A stretch of DNA of 64,000 nt from Halicephalobus mephisto (Eukaryota > Nematoda > Chromadorea > Rhabditida > Panagrolaimidae): NCBI GenBank assembly GCA_009193035.1, contig SWDT01000001.1, forward strand, positions 1,922,001 to 1,986,000, read 5' to 3'. Position 1 is the first letter of the stretch; each line of letters starts with the position of its first letter. Of the stretch, positions 58,389 to 64,000 are shown piece by piece. The translations under genes and the position numbers were made by a program. The notes under the pieces are model-generated. The model saw only the letters and a program-made list of their open reading frames with translations. It searched no databases and was not told the origin of the DNA.

Positions 58389-61017
58389 ATGATTTCTGAC
58401 AATTGTCCATCTCTGTCTGATAGCTGCCCGTCACTTGGTGAGGGACTTTTAGATACATTTAGAGGTATCCCATCAGACACGAGTTCAGATGAATCTGAGA
58501 TCGGGTTCGTTTTTGTTTTGTGTGGATTGGTGTGATTCTGAATTTAGGAGCTCTATTCCCTCTAATCCTGTTCCTGAAGAAGACGACTACGATGCTGCTA
58601 ATGAGTCATTTGATTATTCGTCCTCGTTGAGGTTGGACTCAAAAATTAGCTGTTTTTTAAGTATTAATTTCCAGGGCCTTTTCTACTTCTTATTTTTCTG
58701 TAACTGATTCTCCTGAACCTCTGAACTATAAATTGTCTTATTTATCTGTTGAGAATCCTAATTTCAAGGCAGAAATAGGCCGAGTTGTGCTTGGGCACCT
58801 GTTCCGGGATGGGATTTCTCGACTTATCAGATTCGTCGACGCCCAACGGGTCACCAACCAATCCATGCACGAAGCTTGTCTGAAATTCCAAGCTCAGCTG
58901 GATAGGCGAGGGGATCCTAAAGAATTTACCTATCTGTTTATGGATATCGGTGGGTACGACCCCGCCTTCGAGCACCTTTTGTTTTCCGAAGGATTAGCTT
59001 GTGGCAATCTCACCATTCCTTTGCTTGGTGATCCTAATACTGGTGTTTATTTGTCGAAGTGTGCTGACACTTGTTCAGTTTCTCCATTGATTCCATTTCT
59101 CCCCCGTAGATTGATAATTTTCAAAGTCCTGCTCGGCAGAACCCAAATAATCCCCGGGAGTAACTACCTGGCTCCAGCTACTGCGGAGCTAGATCCATCT
59201 TATAATTCCCGTGTGATGCGTCCTGGGAACCCTTCTCGTTCCAATCACGATACATTCCACTTCAACATGGTCTATACTTACGATGTTGAAGTCGACGACA
59301 ATGGAATCACAGCCATGGAATACCCTAGATCGATATATCCCTATGCTGCTGTTACTTTCTACATTAGTGGCTTTTAGTAAGTTTTACTTGCTTTTAAGGA
59401 AATAAAATTGCATTCAGTGACGGAGTTCCATCCATTCGCCTCCCCTTTCTGCCGAAGAACAAGATTGCTGCTTACAATTTCCACTTCGGGTCATATATGA
59501 AAATGAGTGTGGACGCTTACACGATGCATGATAACGGCAGAAGGATCGACGAACTCTGTATTGACGGTATAAACATCAAGAAATGCGTTCCTTTGTCTTC
59601 TTTTGGTGGCAGTACGATTCTGAGGCAATTCTTCTCCGGCTTCGGAGGGAGCTTCCTAAACACAGACTCCCTCAAGATACAATCACCTGCTGTTGACTAC
59701 TTCCTCAGCCACACGTGTTTGATGTCGAGTAACCGAGGATTCAGGAACCTTGTCAAAGGCTTGAAACACCGAAACCAAGGTCTAATATTCGGAGTACCGT
59801 GGATGCCGAGGTACACGAGGGCAGAGGAGCAGCAGGAACAACAGATGGGCTTCTGTCTACCCAATTGTACATTGACTTCCATGTTGGGGATACCCATCTT
59901 CGCAGCCGATGTTCTTCATTGTTTTGTATTATTCAAAGTTCCCCTTAACCTCGTCTACCATCCGCTCAAAACCGTCAGGAGAGAAGGGTAAGTTATTTGG
60001 GTTTATTTCTGATCAACTAATTCCAATTATCTTTCAGGATGTTGATGAATATGGCTTCTGAAGGCAGAATTGGCAGGTCCGACAAAATCAGCGACAACGA
60101 CATTCGTTCAGCTCTGCAAATGATTCAGTTCCCTCAAGTGGGAAACACCGAAGGAGGAGAATACATTGTAGATGAAGAAGGGGACGTTGAAATGACTGAA
60201 GATGTTGGGAATGGTAGCTATCAATATTATGATTACTCAATGACCATGGATCAACTGCCTATGGAGATGGATAGATCAGGTTCTGCGGAAAAGAAAGCGA
60301 TGGTGGATTACAGTACGATTTCGATTTCGCCAGAAGAGTTCTCCAAAGAGCTAGAAGCTGCAGATGATGAATACGAGAAGATGACAACGAGTCTCACTCA
60401 GCCTTATCCGAAGAAGCCAACGAAGGATCCTGAAATCCCCGCTCACGTTTCTTTAACTCCCCACATTCCCACAATTTATCCAAATCCTACAATGAAGACC
60501 CTCGTCGTTCTGGAGCCGGTAGCTTTGAAAGATGGACTGGTGGATCCACAGGCATTGGGAACTTTGATGGAGTTGATGCAGAATCGATCCGGATCTTCGA
60601 TCAACTCCAATATGCAAATGCTTTACCATGACTCCATGAGGGGTGATAAATTGACCTCAGTGTAAGTTCCTAAAACCACATTCTTCACGGAAATAACGAG
60701 TAAATTTCAGAAATAACAAGTGTAGTTTAGAGAAAGCTCAAGCTTATGCAGAAATTGAGAACCGATATTCACCTCTTGAATGTGTATCTTATGCTGATCT
60801 CCACATTTGCGATAACAGTCGTTTGACGATACGAGCTCTCCTTGTTTGTCTCTTGACCTTGAAGAGGAAACGGGAATTCGACAATGCTGTTTTGATCTCG
60901 TGTACTCCCCAAAAGGATGTTGATATCGCAACGTTCAAAACCCACAAGATTTTCCTTACAGATCCTCAGACATTTATTGAAATGTTGCAAAGAGGGGATA
61001 ACTCCTTTTTGTATTAA
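58389..61017 (+). CDS. TASOR/TEX15-type pseudo-PARP (DUF3715) protein
   Basis: Six exons (58389-58504, 58548-58631, 58675-59376, 59418-59987, 60038-60661, 60711-61017) give 800 aa. After an acidic, Ser-rich leader (SDTSSDESEIGSSIPSNPVP), residues about 75-310 match the TASOR pseudo-PARP: LGHLFRDGISRL, GDPNTGVYLSKCADTCSVSP, RRLIIFKVLLGRTQ, FHFNMVYTYDVEV and YPRSIYPYAAVTFYI. TASOR scaffolds the HUSH silencing complex; its PARP fold lacks catalytic residues. Distal parts are acidic and low complexity (DEEGDVEMTEDVGNGSYQYY) and end in a compact domain (LEKAQAYAEIENRYSPLEC...TFIEMLQRG). A TTATTGCAG acceptor sits 9 nt before the ATG. Family assignment is from remembered motif order and needs a profile search. 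Confidence 0.75.
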
Positions 61018-61087
61018 GAATTTTTCATTTTAAATTGTCTATTTTACGAATATTTCTGAAAAAAAATTGATAACCCGGAAAGTCGAA

Positions 61088-61875
61088 TTATTTATCCGCA
61101 ATTTTGGCTGCAAGTGTCTTCAGAGCGTGGATGGACCCGCCAATGTAGGCTGGAGTCATGAGGAACGCCAGAGTACACAATGAAAGCGCTACGTAGACAA
61201 TGTAAGTGAGAACCACTGAGAACCTGAGAGCTGGGACCGTCTACAGAGTTTGGATAAAAATTCATATATCAAAAATGAACTTACATCTCTTAGCAATTGA
61301 GCAAAGATGGCGATGTACAAACAGGACCCATATCTACCTAGACAGTTTGAAGCTTTGTTGTAGTCGGAGAAAAGTTCATCTGTACTATAATCATACATGT
61401 TCTGAAGATTCATCCATTAGTGCAGGATACAAAACCACCGACTTACGTCCATATTCAATTTCATAGGTGCAGTCGTGAATAGCAAAACACCCGTGAATAA
61501 CATGAGGGAGAGTACAACGAGAGAAACTTCATATCGCAATTCTAGAGCTATAATAAGACAAACGACGTCGATTACACAGAGTAGAAGGACCAGTAGGCAT
61601 CTCGAAAGCGGGCAGAGGTACTCAGAAGGCGAAGACATGGTTGACAGGTGGTCGAAGACTAGTGATATTGTTGAAAGTGGCAGTAGAAGTTCTGCTCCGG
61701 AGATCACAGGAATATCCCCTTGTTTAAACGATTGCCAGTTACTGGACATGATCCAATTAATTACTACCCAATGTGCCGTCAGAATCCCTCTTCTCGAGGA
61801 CCGGAAGAAGTTGCATGTTGCGAAGAGGACGCCAGTGACGAAGAGGCACAGAGTAGCAGCTACTCTCAGAACCAT
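61088..61875 (-). CDS. Four-TM membrane protein, family not recognised (232 aa)
   Basis: Three exons (61875-61447, 61401-61285, 61240-61088) join in frame. Hydrophobic segments: MVLRVAATLCLFVTGVLFAT, CLLVLLLCVIDVVCLIIALE, SLVVLSLMLFTGVLLFTTAP and, in the last exon, VVLTYIVYVALSLCTLAFLM. Between TM1 and TM2 is a short loop with WQSFKQGDIP. An acceptor TTTTGTTTTAG lies 8 nt before the ATG, and an open frame in another phase upstream (QFADANHLHFRRVS near 61975) could add residues, but it has no ATG. No signature motif of a known tetraspan family (claudin W-GLW-C-C, tetraspanin CCG) is present. Confidence 0.7.
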
Positions 61876-62583
61876 CCCATTACCTAAAACAAAAAATTCG
61901 TCAAATACGGAAGTGAAATAAAAATCCAGATACCACTGACTCGTCGAAAGTGAAGATGGTTCGCATCCGCGAACTGCAAAGGACGAATTATCACAGATCG
62001 AAAGAGGGCGCGTCGAATGGAATCCACACGAACGAAAAAACCGATCCCATCAAAAGCTCGTTTTTAAAATTCTCTACGGCATTATAAATTGATTGAAATC
62101 GGAGAAGATCCAGAAACCCCACTCCGAAACGGGAATAAACACGAGTGAAAAGTGCTGGGAAGGTGCGTGAGGGTTTCGTGTCATGTTTGCGGGGAACAAA
62201 ACGGGAATAGCAAATAGTTCAGACAAACTTTTATCGAAATACAAATTTCTTTCGTATCCAACTATCAATGGAATTTTATGTGTAGTTTCCATGGAGATAT
62301 AACTATCCTAATCACACGAATTTGTGAGGGATTATTTCGAAACTAACTCGGAGAAAAAAGTAAAGACCAATTTTCAGAAACCTCTTCATTGCTTTTTTCA
62401 CACTTCCACTTTTATTTCGATCAATAACTAGAAGCGGCTTAACCTTCGGCAAGTTTGACTTATTTTCTTATAACAATTGCCCTTTTGGAAGCAGAAGCTT
62501 TTTTATCATTCATCTGGCTACATTGTTCTCACTAGAAAAGCCAATAGTAAGCAGAAAATTAAGTTTTTTAGTTGTTCTGGATT
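61876..62583. other. Upstream of the 4-TM gene; 3' flank of the small HSP gene
   Basis: About 700 nt. Possible non-coding or short coding first exon of the 4-TM gene near 61930-61990. Otherwise nothing recognised. Confidence 0.3.
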
Positions 62584-63429
62584 TTATTGTCCATTTTGTT
62601 GTTGATTTCCGTTGGTGACGATCTTGATGGGAATGCTGCGAGAAGGTGAGACTTCCTGGAATTATTTCTGAATTATTTATTTAGAGAGTTTTCTCACCTT
62701 GGGCTTTGGAGGGTATACTTGAACGGTCAAGAGTCCATCGGAAGACAAGTTGCTTTGAACGGACTCTGGATCAGCGTTTTTGGGCAGGGCGAATTTACGG
62801 ACGAAGGAACGTTCAATGAGGCCGAGTTCATCGGGTTTCTCGGGGTGCTTGGCCTCGATAACGATGTGACGACCGATGACAGAGACTTTGAGGTCCTCAG
62901 GGGCGTAAGGGGAGACATCGAGAGTAGCACTAAAACTGTCATCGGTGGAGTGGAAGGAACCCGAAGTGGTGGTTCCGAAATGGTAGTTGTGGGGACCCAT
63001 TATGAAAGATGAAGACGGCTAAAAGTATACTGTAACTTTTCACCTTTGTTTTCGGGGAAAATTAAATAACATGTTCCATTTCGTAATTTTGACGAAATCG
63101 AATTTATTATTGCTTGGTCTTTCATAACAGAACATACCACTTGAAACGTGGACAATTTTGAAATATCCGGGATTCCAGAGAATCCAGCAGGAAGTCCGAT
63201 TCTCGGTCCATCTTCCACGACCTTACGTTCGTAAGTACGGTTGTAGGTCGAGCTGTGGTTGATTGTAGACATTTTTCTGGAATAGTACATATTAAACTTT
63301 GGTTTAACGGTTCAAAGTACAATCGGTAGTTTCCAGCAACTGCCAGGCAATCAAAAAGACTCACTCGGATCGCGGTTGTGAATACCGATCGACTTTTTCG
63401 ACGTTTTCTGTCGTTAAAATCGCTGGCAT
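62584..63429 (-). CDS. Small heat-shock protein (alpha-crystallin family)
   Basis: Four exons (63429-63365, 63276-63141, 63018-62698, 62655-62584) give 197 aa. The alpha-crystallin domain runs from about residue 85 to 165: FSATLDVSPYAPEDLKVSVI, HIVIEAKHPEKPDELG, FVRKFALPKNADPESVQSNL and SSDGLLTVQVYPPKPK. The C-terminal I-x-I anchor is present in SRSIPIKIVTNG. The N-terminal arm (TYNRTYERKVVEDGPRIGLP) is of the nematode HSP-25 kind. As a family member it should form oligomers that hold unfolded proteins in the cytosol, without ATP. ATG 63429 is preferred over 63270 because exon 1 joins it in frame with good GTGAGT and TTCCAG sites. Confidence 0.93.
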
Positions 63430-64000
63430 TTTAGGCCAAAATCCAGAGAGAAAAACCAATATTTGGAAATCTCAAGAAAAATTAAATAAATGCAAGCGGA
63501 AGGAAGAACGCGGATCCGCTACTAATGTCAAACGAGTATTTGTGAAGTTTTTGCTTTTGTCAATAAAAATCATTGTGATAATGCTCTTGGTGGACCGAAA
63601 AAACAATGTAGATTCATTCAGTTCTTCCCACGATAGACACTGATTCAGTTTTTCCAGAAATTTCCAATTTCAAAAGCCAAAATGTAAAAACAGTCAGAAT
63701 AAAAATAGTCTATTTAAATAACGAGAGCTTATTTTTTGCAAAATTGCATTATCTAGGTTCTTTTATCCAAAAATAAAAACAGTTGGGTGCTTCTATTCTA
63801 CTTAGTACAAGTCTAGGAGGAAATGGAAAACAAGTCCAAGATACTTTTATAGCCGGGAACTGAGATGGTGGAGAATTCGGTGAAATGAAGGAGATTAACA
63901 ATTTGGCAGGTTTTAAGCACACAATCAAGCAGCAATTGGTCGGAGATCGACTTGTTTTTCAACATTCAAAAATGACTGGATCGAGGGAGGATCCATCAAC
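63430..64000. other. Upstream region of the small HSP gene
   Basis: 571 nt to the window edge with no gene recognised. It contains a palindromic GAAATTTCC at 63657-63665, a GAAnnTTC heat-shock-element dyad about 230 nt upstream of the ATG. A full three-unit element is not seen. Confidence 0.3.
63657..63664. promoter_or_regulatory. Possible heat-shock element dyad (GAAnnTTC)
   Basis: GAAATTTC is the inverted-repeat core of an HSF site. It could recruit HSF-1 to the small HSP gene. Chance occurrence is likely in AT-rich DNA. Confidence 0.22.

Overview
This is nuclear DNA of a small, intron-rich animal genome, most likely a nematode. About twenty spliced protein-coding genes can be reconstructed. 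Most introns are 40-50 nt with GT..AG ends and U-rich TTTTCAG/TTTTTAG acceptors. A G-alpha subunit and a cys-loop receptor have the flavour of nematode-expanded families, and two same-strand gene pairs have operon-like spacing. I saw no rRNA, tRNA, CRISPR, bacterial operon or intact transposon. Exon models were assembled by eye; those given as an exon list have frames that sum to a multiple of three.

Layout. 1-102: end of a Lys-rich protein (+). 155-2142 (-): S9 peptidase. 4238-6115 (+): G-alpha. 6442-8099 (+): JMJD6-type oxygenase. 9387-10087: unrecognised coding exons. 10296-11529 (-): GDP-mannose pyrophosphorylase. 12631-13387 (+): SET8/KMT5A histone methyltransferase. 13578-14668 (+): DNAJC25-like ER J-protein. 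14756-15253 (-): small unknown protein. 15423-18453 (-): degenerate adenylate-kinase-like, probably acylated protein. 19524-20283 (-): stand-alone FtsH/paraplegin N-terminal domain. 20675-24840 (+): SLC41 magnesium transporter, with an unrelated gene nested in its last intron (22012-23485, -). 25294-26003 (-): bZIP factor. 26955-28980 (-): poorly resolved coding traces. 29885-31744 (+): gene with two alternative 3' ends, one encoding beta-thymosin repeats. 31938-36163 (-): cys-loop receptor whose 2.1 kb intron holds a GPI-anchored-type gene on the other strand (33341-35088). 37440-38640: degenerate AT-rich repeats. 39776-40932 (+): SLC25A39/40 carrier. 41023-42487 (-): membrane-anchored lipocalin-like protein. 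42972-44667 (+): aromatic amino acid decarboxylase. 46239-48278 (-): proline dehydrogenase with an EF-hand. 50720-54015 (-) and 55324-57152 (+): head-to-head pair of related neuropeptide-type GPCRs. 57204-58083 (-): shortened Arp10/Arp11-like actin-related protein. 58389-61017 (+): TASOR/TEX15-type pseudo-PARP protein. 61088-61875 (-): four-TM protein. 62584-63429 (-): small heat-shock protein.

The genes do not form one pathway. They mix signalling (G-alpha, two GPCRs, ligand-gated channel, amine synthesis), chromatin and gene regulation (SET8, JMJD6, bZIP, TASOR-like) and mitochondrial or ER housekeeping (PRODH, SLC25A39/40, DNAJC25, FtsH_ext protein). The most unusual items are the TASOR-like protein, the isolated FtsH_ext protein, the adenylate-kinase-like protein with an in-frame TGA-CAA-TTA, the alternative thymosin exon, the two antisense nested genes and the truncated Arp.
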